From: Uloborus plumipes
Lineage: Eukaryota > Arthropoda > Arachnida > Araneae > Uloboridae
NCBI GenBank assembly: GCA_038373865.1
Contig: JAXGGA010002253.1
Location: 62,001 to 126,000, forward strand
Direction of reading: 5' to 3'
DNA: 64,000 nucleotides
Positions 54,278 to 64,000 of this stretch are shown here, in pieces. Numbering within the stretch: position 1 is the stretch's first letter; every line of letters starts with the position of its first letter. Under the pieces are notes generated by a model. It was not told where the DNA came from. It did no database searches and was given only the letters and a program-made list of their open reading frames with translations. Both the position numbers and the translations under genes were made by a program.

Positions 54278-57235
54278 AGCAATACTAGGGATGCACCGAT
54301 AATCAAATTGGCCGATTACCGATTAATCGGACTGGCCGATTAATGATCATGACAGGGGCGGATCTAGGGAGGGGGCCATGGGGGCCATGGCCCCCCCAAA
54401 AGGATTTAATTCAGTTTTTTTTTTGGGGTGGTGGGGAAAAATGTAAAAAAAAAAAAAAAACCTCCAAAGAATAACGAAGTCTATTTATCACGTGTTTTTA
54501 ACGATAAAGAAATTTATGCCCTAGCTGGAGTAAAATTATTTCCCTCCCCTCGGAACAGAAATTTATCTTAATTTTCAAAATTTTCCAACCTCATTTCGTG
54601 ACAGTAACTTATTACACCCTTATTGCTCAATCATCAAATGTGCTAGCGTTATACTTAAAGTATAGTGAGGATCCTTTCTTTATTTTCTTTTCTTTCTTTT
54701 TTTTTTTTACTACAAATATGCTAACTCAAAAATTAAAATTGATAGCTGCTCTCTCTATGATTATTGTAAATAAATAAGTAAACTAATTAATTTATAAACA
54801 TCATTCCCAACACCCTGATCTTATGCAAAAATATATTCGAAAAAAAAAAGCTATTTAGCTGCAAATTTATATTTATGTCTCTATAGAGCAGTACTTCTCA
54901 ATGAGTGAGCTATGAGGTACTTCAGAGATGTTTCCAAACACACAAAAAATAAATAAATAAATAAAATAGAAATAAATAAAAGAAAATAAATAAATGAAAA
55001 TAAATAAATGAAAATAAAAATAAAATAATATTTTAAAATGCTCTAATAATTGTTGGGCTATTTTCCCTATAAATCTGTCCTATTGCCTTGTTTCACGTTG
55101 AAAAAAAATGTGAGTCTAAAAATTTAAGGCGAAATTCATCAACAGTACTTCAACAGCATCGTCCTGCAAGCTCCAATGCCTTCTTTCTTTCTTGACCTCG
55201 CCCAGGAGTGGTGGTGGAGGGACTGCACCGTTGACAGGGCATGACGGGGACTGCACCGTTGAACGTTTTTTTTTTTTTTTTGGGGGGGGGGGGTGACGTT
55301 TTTTATCTATTTTGGTTGAGGCTCTCGGGGAAGGGGGTATTTTGTGCCATCGCTCTAGGCGGGGGGGGGGGGAGATTGTGAGATGCGCACCCTTGTGTAA
55401 CTGATTTTCTTTCATGAGGGGTTGGAGGGACTTTTGCTAACTCTTTCTTCAATCAGAGTCGTCAAAACCTCAGAAAAAGAAAACGTGATTCTGTTGCTTT
55501 TAAGCATCTCTTTAGTTGGGTTTTTGTCTATGAATGGTGCCCTTCATTTATTGACCGCGTTATTTCAAGTAGTTTTGTAGCTCTTTTGTAGTTCATTTTG
55601 CTAGTTTTATGTTGATAAGACGGAATTCAAGAACAGTATAGTTGATCATTAGGATAGGTTTCACAGTTATAAAAATGAATCGTAGTACACCGAAGGTAAG
55701 TTTTGATTTTGTTTTGTAATTATTTGCACTTACAATTAGTAAATATTCTCGATCTTTTCAGTGGCTAATAGAAAGCTAATATAAACAATTTTTCCCACTT
55801 TTCTATTTGCTTTTTCGTTTAGATTGTTCATAGAATTTCCAGCAAAAACAATTTTTGTGAGAAACTATTTTTTCGTGTTTTTCTAAAACTATTCTTCAGT
55901 ACTTTAACTCGTGCTTAGCTAAACACAATCAGAAAAAGTTATTTAACTCTAACATGAGTCTTAAAACTAGATTTATTTGCTTGTATAATTGAATAATAAA
56001 ATATTGTAAATTTCATGAGTGCAAACTTTTTACTGCACGTCGAGTCAAAATTTGCCTGTAATTGAATTTTAACTGCTAATCTACATGCACAGAATTTAAG
56101 TGGAGAAAATTTTCTACTTCGTGGTGCAACTTAAATTGCGTGAAAAACACCAATATTACAGCAATCTTTTTCGACGAATATTGTTGAATTAGTGCGTAAA
56201 CTTAAAATTAAATTTCCTTTGATAGAAAAATAATATTAAAGTTTTCAAAATTTTATATAGTACACATGTAGTTTTCATTCTAATAACTATAATTATATTA
56301 TAAAAGATAGACGTGAATTATTTGTTTTATTCATTGTAACATATATATTTTATATATTTTTTAATATACGTCTTGTTATAATAACATATAATGTATTTTC
56401 AAAACAGAGATTACTTTCTCAAAAATTCATAAGAATTTAAACTATAGAAAGTGTAAGTAAAGTCATTGTTTATGCTTATGATTGCCGCTGTAAACAAAAA
56501 AGCATCGTTTTAAAAATTTGTTTATTCTCTTCTGAAGTTTTATAGCTTGATTTTAGTGAGTAGGGGTGAGGGGATTTGTGCCATTTAAGTTGGTAGGATG
56601 GACACCTTTTATTTTAATAATTGTATTGTATATTTTATTTTAATAATTGTTGTAGTGCAATGTGATTCAAACTTCAACAGTTACCAAATAATAAGTTTCA
56701 AAACAAATTATTAATTTATGTGATTTCTTAGGCAACACAGCCGTACTGGCCAACGTCGAAAAAATGACATATTTCGAAGATCAACTTTACTGAATAGTAG
56801 GTGCTATCGGGTTACATTCGAGCCTGTCTATCTCGAAAGCCTCTCAACCCGGAATTTTTAAAGTTTCCCTGCATTTGCAGCAAAAAATCAATATACTTTC
56901 CATGTTTATCTCGAAAAAAAAAAAAGAGAAAACATCTGTATCTCGCAGTGGCGTACCGGGGGGGGGTGCCAAGGGACCAATGCACCCCCCAGGTTTTGCC
57001 AAAGCATTAGAGATAGTGTCACCGAGTTTTAAAAATCAGTGGGTCTGTTCAAATATAAAATGTCGGGAGGAGGGATGGGAAACACTATAAAGTTTTAAAA
57101 AGTAATCTTCAGAAAAATTCACTTCATTTTTGAATGAAAAATACTTGATAGAAACTAACATACTTTTTTGAATGAAGTGCTTGTTTCTGCAGTAGTAAAG
57201 AATGGTGCTGTCCATCCTCTCACTCATGGGACTCA

Positions 57236-57497
57236 TGGGCGCCCATATGCGAAATTTTAAGGGGGGGGGGCTCAAATATTTTCTCCATGGTTTAGCAGGA
57301 TATTTTTCCCATAGAAAGCAATTTTAGTGCAGATTAGAGTTATTAAAAGTTGACTTTCTTAAAAACTTATACATTAACGGCTAAAGAAGACATTTTAAAA
57401 ATAATTTTGCCCAAAAAATAGTACTTAAAGCAAGGAAGCACTAATTTCTAAGAGGGGGCTTGAGCCTCCACTTGCCCCCCTATATGGGCGCCCATGC
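57236..57497. mobile_element. small inverted-end element in the inner hAT
   Basis: CATGGGCGCCCATATGCG followed by a G-run opens it, and CCCCCTATATGGGCGCCCATG closes it in inverted orientation. No clean TSD; about 260 bp. Confidence 0.5.
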
Positions 57498-57879
57498 GTC
57501 TCACTATCATTTTGTGGGATGCTCGAGGATTGCAGCATCTTTTGGTGCTTGAACCACTGATTATAGAGGCTTTAAATATTTTTTAAAAAATGCTTAAACC
57601 TTTTTCTCCTTCTATTCTTTTTCTAACATAATTACACGTCGTGAAGAAATAGTGACTATACAGAAAACCAGAATTAAGAATAACCTCTTATCTATAATCA
57701 CGTAAATTAAAATAAATCAGAAATATAGAAAGAAACTACTTTTTAAGATTTGGCAAATTGTAGTATTGAGGAATAACAGTTAGGGAAACAAAACAATTTG
57801 CACAATATATTGAATTAATTGCTATAGAAGCTTTACAAGATTGCAGCGTAGGCATTTTTCAGGTCATCAACAATTTAAA

Positions 57880-57970
57880 TTTTAGTCAATTTGCCTGCAA
57901 TAACACGTACTGCAGAAGAACGTTTTCAACAATAAAATGTTCAGAAATTTTAGAGGAACTGGTACAAAAA
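57880..57970 (+). pseudogene. hATC relic of a transposase
   Basis: One plus frame reads VNLPAITRTAEERF; after a one-base shift it continues as FSTIKCSEILEEL. Together this is the LPV..TAERSFS.IK core of the hAT dimerisation domain. Short and frame-broken. Confidence 0.55.
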
Positions 57971-59808
57971 AGTTTTTAAACTTAATGTTTAATATAAATC
58001 TATATGCAAATATGTCTGTACGTGTACGTGACAAAAGAAATCTTAATAATTTTGCAAAACTAAAAGGAGGGGGAGGATAAGTGCTACTTGGTGATATCTG
58101 TTATGTGCAAATTTTTTTTATTTCAGTACGTTTGCAGCTTTAATCCTTTTACATTGGACCATTTTCAATTATTGAAGGATTTTATAAATTGTCCAATAAA
58201 GATTTCCCCAGTTTTGGTAATTCTAAATTTTGATCTTGTGGTAGCTTTATTATTCTTAAATTATATTTATTTCTGTAAATGTTATAACTTAATTAAACAA
58301 AATTCTTCGTGACTGTTTCAAACAGATAAATTTAAAATGCGGTAAATAATTATAAAAAAAATCATCGAATGGTAGTTCTAAACATTGATTCTTTTCTCAC
58401 GAGAACACTATGCACCCCTCAACACTAATTTCTGGGTACGCACTGATATCTCGAATCCCAGATTGCAGCTACGCAGTAATTTGCAGCTTCGAAGTCGAGC
58501 GATCTGTTTAGAAGCAAAGAAAAAATTTCCCTTGCCTCAGAAACATTCGCATTGTCCCACTACCGCTATTGTCCTCTAGGAACAGAGGGGACAGTGGAGG
58601 TTGTTTCGGGAATAGGTTTTCTTGGAAAACCACAGAAAGTCACAACCGCTCGTTTCGAGATCTGGTTTATAGTGTGATACTGTAGTCTATTTGTGTTTGT
58701 CGTAGTCATTCCTAAAGCTGAGAAAAAACACGTTATAATATAATAGTAAAATGCCTAACAGAACTAATACAGAAGAATTTTAATCTATGGAATATATTGT
58801 CTTTTGTTCCAATTTCAAGTCTTCAGAGTTCAAATTTCAATAATCCTCTCAAAATCTCAAAGCCCTATGTGTTTTTCAGCTGGGGATACTTAAAAAAATA
58901 ATAATTAAAAAAACCCTTAACGCTTCCCAAATGAGTATGCGTAGGAAGCTCAGAATGGCCCCCTCCAAAACGATCGGCTAGATCCGCCACTGGATCATGA
59001 TTATCATTTTTAATACTACTAATTTCTCCATCACTTTTTTCTTTTCACAATTCCGATTTTAAAAATAGTTACTTATTTATTTCTTAGAGACGATTTTTTT
59101 TTCTCTCTATTTTCCTAATTTTCTTAAAATAATTTTAAAATTTAATCAAGTTTCTTTGAGTCAATTTCTATATTTTTGCTTATAAAGTTACATTATGCTA
59201 ACATGAATATTTTAAAATTAATTTTAAAATTAGATCTGAGAATTTTAAAGAAATAGGGAGGAGGCTCTGGTGAACAGGCAAATTACGCAATTTTTTAAAA
59301 CTATTTGTAGCTGTAGATTAATCCAAGACTTTTATTCTTCATGAAAATTATTGGGTAATCTAAACGCACTGTGTAAAAGGAGAAAAACAGCGACGCATGA
59401 AAAAAATTGCAACATTGTGTATATGTGCTTGTAGAAAATCACATTTATTTACTGTTAACAAATTTATTTATCGTAGTTTCTCATCAAAGTTATACTTGAA
59501 AAAAATGTATGGAAAAAAATATTTTTCTTACCGATTAATCGGCCCAATTTTGCTGATTATAAATAATCGGCAAAGTGGCCGAATATAGCCGATTAATCGT
59601 TAGTACCGATTAATCGATGTATCCCTAGACAATACTACAACTTTGATATTCTTTTTCAACTATTGACGTCACCAGAGACAGCCTAAAATTATCTTTGTGA
59701 TTTTGGTGCCTATGTTTCTTTTGAAAGCGTAATAATGATAAACAGAAATAAGTCCGAGGGTTTAAAAGGATTGAGAACCACTGTGATTAAAAGGTTAACT
59801 TTTTTATA

Positions 59809-60123
59809 CACTTCAAAAAATAAAATGCTGTTTTTACAGTATAATATAGCTAATTTTATAGTAATAAACTGTAAAATTTTAATTTACAGTTGATAACTGC
59901 ATTTTACAGTTTTAAACTGGAACCTTTGCTGTCAGTAATTATACTGTTGTTTTTACAGTATAATACAACTAATTTTTCAGTAATGAACTGTAAAACTGCT
60001 GATTTTGCAGCAATAAAGTGTAAAATTTTAATTTTACAGTTTATTACTGTGCATTTTAGTTTTAAATTGTAGCCTCTGTTTCCAGTATTATACTGTAAAA
60101 ACAACAGTTCCTTTTTTGCAGTG
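59809..60123. mobile_element. TA-flanked palindromic MITE, family A copy 5
   Basis: Starts CACTTCAAAAAATAAAATG and ends CAGTTCCTTTTTTGCAGTG, flanked by TA on both sides (59807-59808, 60124-60125). The interior alternates ACAGTATAATA and CTAATTTTA/TAAACTGTAAAATTT words. A lone hAT-type word GAGAACCACTG lies just upstream (59772-59782). Confidence 0.8.
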
Positions 60124-60193
60124 TACGATTTCGCAATTTTAATGCAATAAGCTATAAGTGGACTTTAAGTTAAGAGTAATATTTAAATAACGC

Positions 60194-63100
60194 GGGTCAT
60201 TCCATCGTGACTAACGTAACATTCAGAGCTAATTTTATAACTCATTTCACCTGTAACTTAAGGGATAAAAAATAATTTTTTGCTGTGTTGGTGGATTGGC
60301 AATGTAGATGGTGTACATGTATTATTTCTGCTAAGAATTTAAAATAAAATTACTGAAAACAGATATTTTTTCAACCAAAATAGCAGTGTGACTAACGTAA
60401 CATTTTTGCAACCTTGAAAAATAATGTTCATGTTATGAGGCAAAAATTTCTGAAAGTTAAGCAAGTGCTAAAAATTGACTGATATATTTGAAAAATATGG
60501 AATGTTAGCTTTTAAAAATATATAGCACATTTATTAAATTTTGAATTTTTTTAGTCTTAAGTGTCACTTTTGCTGAAAATGGAGTGTGACTAACGCAGTG
60601 GCGTATCCAGGAATTGATTTTGGGGCGTGCACATCGAACATCGACACTGTGATGAGAAAAGAAAAAAATCAAGAAATATGGTGAAAATTTAAAAACGCAG
60701 TATTTCGATTTAATTTTTTCTATTGAACGTTGCTCAAAGATTTTTTTTTTCACAAAAATGAATATCATGCAAGAATAATAAACATATTACGCAAAATAAT
60801 TTCAAGATTTTTCTTAGCTTATGTGCACGCATTTTCTCATGCATATTCTATAAAATGTCCATTTAAACGTCCTTCAGATGTTGGGGAACGTAAGGGTAAG
60901 ATTTAAATAATGGGGCAAATTGGAATGTTAAAACATTTTAACTCTTCTGCGCCATCCGCCTAGCAATATACTAACTATATTCTTAAACTTATAGTCAATT
61001 GGATGATTGCGATTCAAATATAAATAGACTTAAAAATCAAAGGGAATATTATACAACTCATTTTCAAAATTACATACACATATTGTAATATTTTGCACTT
61101 TCTGGAAAATTGTTTTTGTTTTCCAGCTATTACTTACTCCTTTTTTTTAAATCCCAGATGTGCTCATTGATTAATTCATTCATTCACATTCCTTCATTAA
61201 TATTTCAACTTGTTTATTTATTCATTTCTAATAAAACTTTTAATAATAAAATAAAAACTTTCATTTCATCCCATGAGAAAAGAAAGTTTTGAAACTGATC
61301 CCTTTTTCTCCAAGGTAAAAATTTACTGCTGAAATGAGCAGTAATGTTTCAATGTAAGTGTTAATATAAAAAGCATTTTTTTTTTAGTGTGCGATAAGTT
61401 TTTAAACAAAAATCCAATTTGTCACATTTCGAAAAAAAAATAAGCTAGTGTTTTGTTGATTTTTTCTTTACGACGTAAGATAATAATATGACAATTTGTT
61501 CAAAATAATCTTTAAAAAAGATAAAATAAAAGGAGGAGCAAACACATTTAAATCATTTAAATAATCTGCAATTAATAGGAAGCTTAAACGTCTAAAAATG
61601 TTTGTGAGAGGCGCGGGTACATCGCTCATTTTCCTCTTACATTTCCACAATTACAGAATAACAATTAGTTTTGCTTCTTATTGTCGAAAACAGAAAATAA
61701 TATGATAATATTTCAGTGTTCATAAAGTATTTTTCATTGAAAAAACCTGAAGCATATTTACATGAAGGTTGCATGTTTTTTCAAAATTCGGTGCCACCAT
61801 TTTTTATAGTCTTACAAAATCTTGGGGGGTGCATTGTTCCTTCGGCACCCCCCCTGGATACGCCACTGGACTAACGTAACGTGACTAACGTAACCATCGA
61901 CTAACAAACAATAGATAAATTTAAAAAAAATTATTTCGGCTAATATTATTGATAATTATATTACTTTTCCTTTTTTTAAACTTATTATGTTGCATATTTT
62001 TATTTATTTATATATTTATTATTATTTTAATAATTTTATGTATTTTTTTATTTATTTATTCTGGGGTAAGAAATTGTAAATGGAAAGCTCCCTTTTAACT
62101 TAATTGAGTGTTAAAGAAAATTTAGCTTTTGCAAACTGAATATTATCAGGTTTGGCCCCTTCAAATCTTTGACCTGTTTCTCTCATCTTTGATCTTTTGA
62201 GCCCAATGTTTGAACTTCCTAGAGTTAACTCGCAATTTTTTTCAAAATCAGTTTCTTCATTCTTAATTTTTTTATACAGTTGATAGATTTCTTCTAAGTT
62301 ATACATAGGCAAACCCTTTTAAAGCTTCTTTCTCTTGTTGGCAACAAAGTTCTTTACGTATTTAACATCTTTCTTGTAGGAAAAAAATCGCAAAATTATC
62401 ACATTATTATAAAATTAGAGGACTTATTCTTTTGTATTATCTGAAATCTGAGAAACTTAACGAGTGTCTATGGGATTTAGGATTTCCTATATTAACTGCT
62501 ATACCTGATGCCAGCTTTTGGATAGATATAACTTTCTTTCAGGGCCTGTTGGCTAAAGCTTTTTTCTATATTTCTTCGTTGCCTTTTCCAGTGCCTTGTG
62601 AGAAAAAAGGATTCTGCAGATATAGAGGAAATAGTAGTTTGTTTCTTTGCAACCATCTTACTTATTTACTTATTTTGAGGCTTCTCTTTCTTCCCCTTTT
62701 AACTTCATACCCGAAATTGCGTTTTTTCGTAACGAACGCATCAATGTTTTTGTCATTTCTCTTTCATCCGAATTTTATAGAGGCTCTGATTCGCCCGACT
62801 TCTTCTTTTCCGTTCTGAAGCAGTCAAAGAAGCTATTTTGCCTCAAATATTTCAAATTAATTTGATATATTTATTTACTCTTAACTGGAAATTTAAATAA
62901 ACACTGAAATAGTTAAGCTTTAAGCTACATTAATCTTTTTTTAAGTGTTACCATAGTTACATTCAAACTGTTACGAAAGTCACATTCAAACTGTTAAGAA
63001 AGTCACATTTAAACTGTTACGTTAGTCACACACCTAAAATGTTACGTTAGTTACAGTGATATTTTTCTATTAAATATATCTGAAATAAATATTTTAGGAT

Positions 63101-63569
63101 TTTCAAGTAGATATGATACAGACATAAGAAAATAAATAGCTATGGTACTTAATTATTTTTAGTTCAGTTTCAAAATAGAAAACATTGCATTTTTGTGACT
63201 AACGTAACATAAAATAAGAAAGTGAAATAATGAAGATAATTAAAATGCTTATCCTATAAACTGAATGAAAAAAGCTGTTAATTCAATCAGATATAACTCC
63301 AAACTTTCATAAGAAACGCAGTTCTTCTAAAAATTCACAGACATTCTAACAACATGCACGAAAACAATGACCAATGTTTTTAGCGTTTACTAAGACTTTT
63401 CTGCAGCCATGTACTTACAGAGCTCCAACATAAACACAAAAAGGATTTTTCAAAATTTTTGCTAGATTCATATACTAGAAAGTATGTTGAATAAAATTAT
63501 AGGTCACAGTTAAGTCTTTAAGGTACTTTTATTTTTTAGGCTGAGGTTGACATTTCTATGGAATGACCC
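60194..63569. mobile_element. unclassified element, GGGTCATTCCAT ends and dispersed 14-bp repeats
   Basis: GGGTCATTCCAT at 60194 and its complement ATGGAATGACCC ending at 63569 bound the region. The 14-mer GTGACTAACGTAAC occurs at 60207, 60388, 60586 (split by the hAT), 61881 and 63195, and its complement GTTACGTTAGTCAC at 63016, with degenerate versions at 62949-63054. I found no matching flanking duplication. Internal frames (62100-62312 -, 62432-62818 +) have no motif. Without the inserted hAT it is about 2.1 kb. Confidence 0.55.
60596..61868. mobile_element. hAT non-autonomous element with exact TSD
   Basis: Starts CAGTGGCGTATCCAGG and ends CCTGGATACGCCACTG, perfect 16-bp TIRs; GACTAACG is duplicated on both sides (60588-60595, 61869-61876), restoring the 14-mer repeat of the surrounding element when removed. 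Adjacent inner words GGGGCGTGCAC and GGTGCATTGTTCC. No transposase seen. Confidence 0.92.
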
Positions 63570-63949
63570 ACTACTACATCACCAAACCTAAAACAAAATT
63601 GAACTCCTATTTATAGTTAGCGAAGTAATATAGCAAAAAAAAAAGCGAGGAACGGGAATTCTCAAGGAAATGCAGATGAAATGAGAGCAAAGGGAACAAA
63701 AGCGCGCGTCCTTCAAACCATAAAGTGTTTTAAAGATTCTATTGTTACTCTTTCGAAATACGGGAACCAGCCATGCGTGCTATGATGCTTTTGCGTAAGT
63801 CGGAGAGATTAAAAGAACTTTTATCGATGGAATAAACGTTCTTGGAATGTTTTTGGGAATTTATTGTCCATCACAAAGCTGAATTCATATATATTTATCT
63901 TTCAATATAATAGCATGCGTGGAAAAGTTTTGGTGATTAATACAGTCAA
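63570..63949. other. intergenic, no gene seen
   Basis: Slightly less AT-rich than average, no open frame or repeat recognised. Confidence 0.4.
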
Positions 63950-64000
63950 ACCAGTCTATCTCGAATTTCACGGGACAGAATAAAAATTCGAGATATGGAG
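63948..64000. mobile_element. pogo/Tigger-like end truncated by the window edge
   Basis: CAGTCAAACCAGTCTATCTCG followed by a related, inverted ATTCGAGATATGGAG (shown here in under 20-base pieces: CAGTCAAACCAGTCTATC) resembles pogo-type TIRs of the CTATCTCGAA kind. A related word set occurs near 56820-56910. The rest lies outside the window. Confidence 0.5.

Larger units (their letters stand above)
54353..58992 (+). mobile_element. inner hAT element with exact TSD, decayed autonomous copy
   Basis: Starts CAGGGGCGGATCTAGGG and ends CTAGATCCGCCACTG; GATCATGA is duplicated at 54345-54352 and 58993-59000. At 4.6 kb it is long enough to have encoded a transposase; an hATC relic survives at 57880-57970. 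Other segments, including G-runs at 55280 and 55365 and small repeats, look inserted. Confidence 0.85.
54286..59627. mobile_element. hAT-like element split by a second hAT
   Basis: Starts TAGGGATGCACCGATAATC and ends ATCGATGTATCCCTA, inverted relatives, each followed inward by several CCGATTAATCGG words. Flanks AGCAATAC and GACAATAC match at six of eight bases. Without the inner 4,640-bp insertion and its TSD the element is about 694 bp. Confidence 0.75.

Noticed and set aside
55116..55415. 99-codon minus frame with Pro and Lys runs
   Set aside because: Runs come from G and T homopolymers in repeat DNA.
62432..62865. 128-codon plus frame in the unclassified element
   Set aside because: No recognisable domain, begins at a non-ATG codon, and two frames are open over the same stretch, so I could not support a gene.

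Overview
This is an AT-rich, intron-bearing, transposon-saturated animal nuclear contig, most likely from an arthropod. A chelicerate such as a spider is my guess, based on a DUF19-like secreted Cys-rich protein and a zinc-finger/protein-primed DNA polymerase element; this is inference, since no taxonomic marker is present. There are no operons, ribosome-binding sites or CRISPR arrays. Genic signal is sparse: one intact tRNA-Arg(CCG) at 4432-4504 (-), one spliced small secreted-protein gene on the minus strand across 13.9-20.6 kb (its exons are too short to show as long ORFs; I found them from splice sites and matching phases), one possible 75-codon gene at 27.0-27.2 kb (-), and one large spliced DNA polymerase gene at 33.4-40.2 kb (-).

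The most interesting object is at 31808-41638: a 9.83-kb element with 282-287-bp terminal inverted repeats that differ, by eye, only in the length of one C run. The repeats start 5'-AG and end CT-3', and a perfect 6-bp target duplication (ACCGAT) flanks the element. These are Maverick/Polinton hallmarks, but I see a single gene: a family-B protein-primed DNA polymerase with N-terminal C2H2 fingers and an embedded HNH/endonuclease-VII-like motif. I see no integrase, packaging ATPase, protease or capsid gene. The element sits inside a Helitron-like element (31741-42393), and a paralogous sequence near 8.3 kb shows the uninterrupted target. The subterminal regions carry X-box-like palindromes and outward-facing tRNA-derived (SINE-like) segments.

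Layout. 0-2.8 kb: hAT-like element with an 8-bp TSD and a nested 651-bp TA-flanked foldback. 4.4 kb: tRNA. 5.1-5.7 kb: 311-bp tandem duplication. 6.4-6.8 kb: Helitron-like element. 7.1-10.9 kb: composite hAT region with a broken ZMYM1-like transposase. 13.7-20.7 kb: secreted-protein gene, its introns filled with Helitron-like, pogo-like and foldback repeats. 20.7-31.7 kb: repeats, small hAT elements and two promoter-like CpG-containing patches. 31.7-42.4 kb: Helitron-like host plus Maverick-like guest. 43.6-51.5 kb: piggyBac-like, pogo-like and nested hAT elements. 54.3-59.6 kb: hAT within hAT. 59.8-63.6 kb: a TA-flanked palindromic MITE and an unclassified element with dispersed 14-bp repeats, itself split by a hAT.

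Many insertions keep exact target duplications, so their order can be read directly from nesting. All boundaries, TSDs and splice phases were read by eye from the sequence; no alignment or database search was run.
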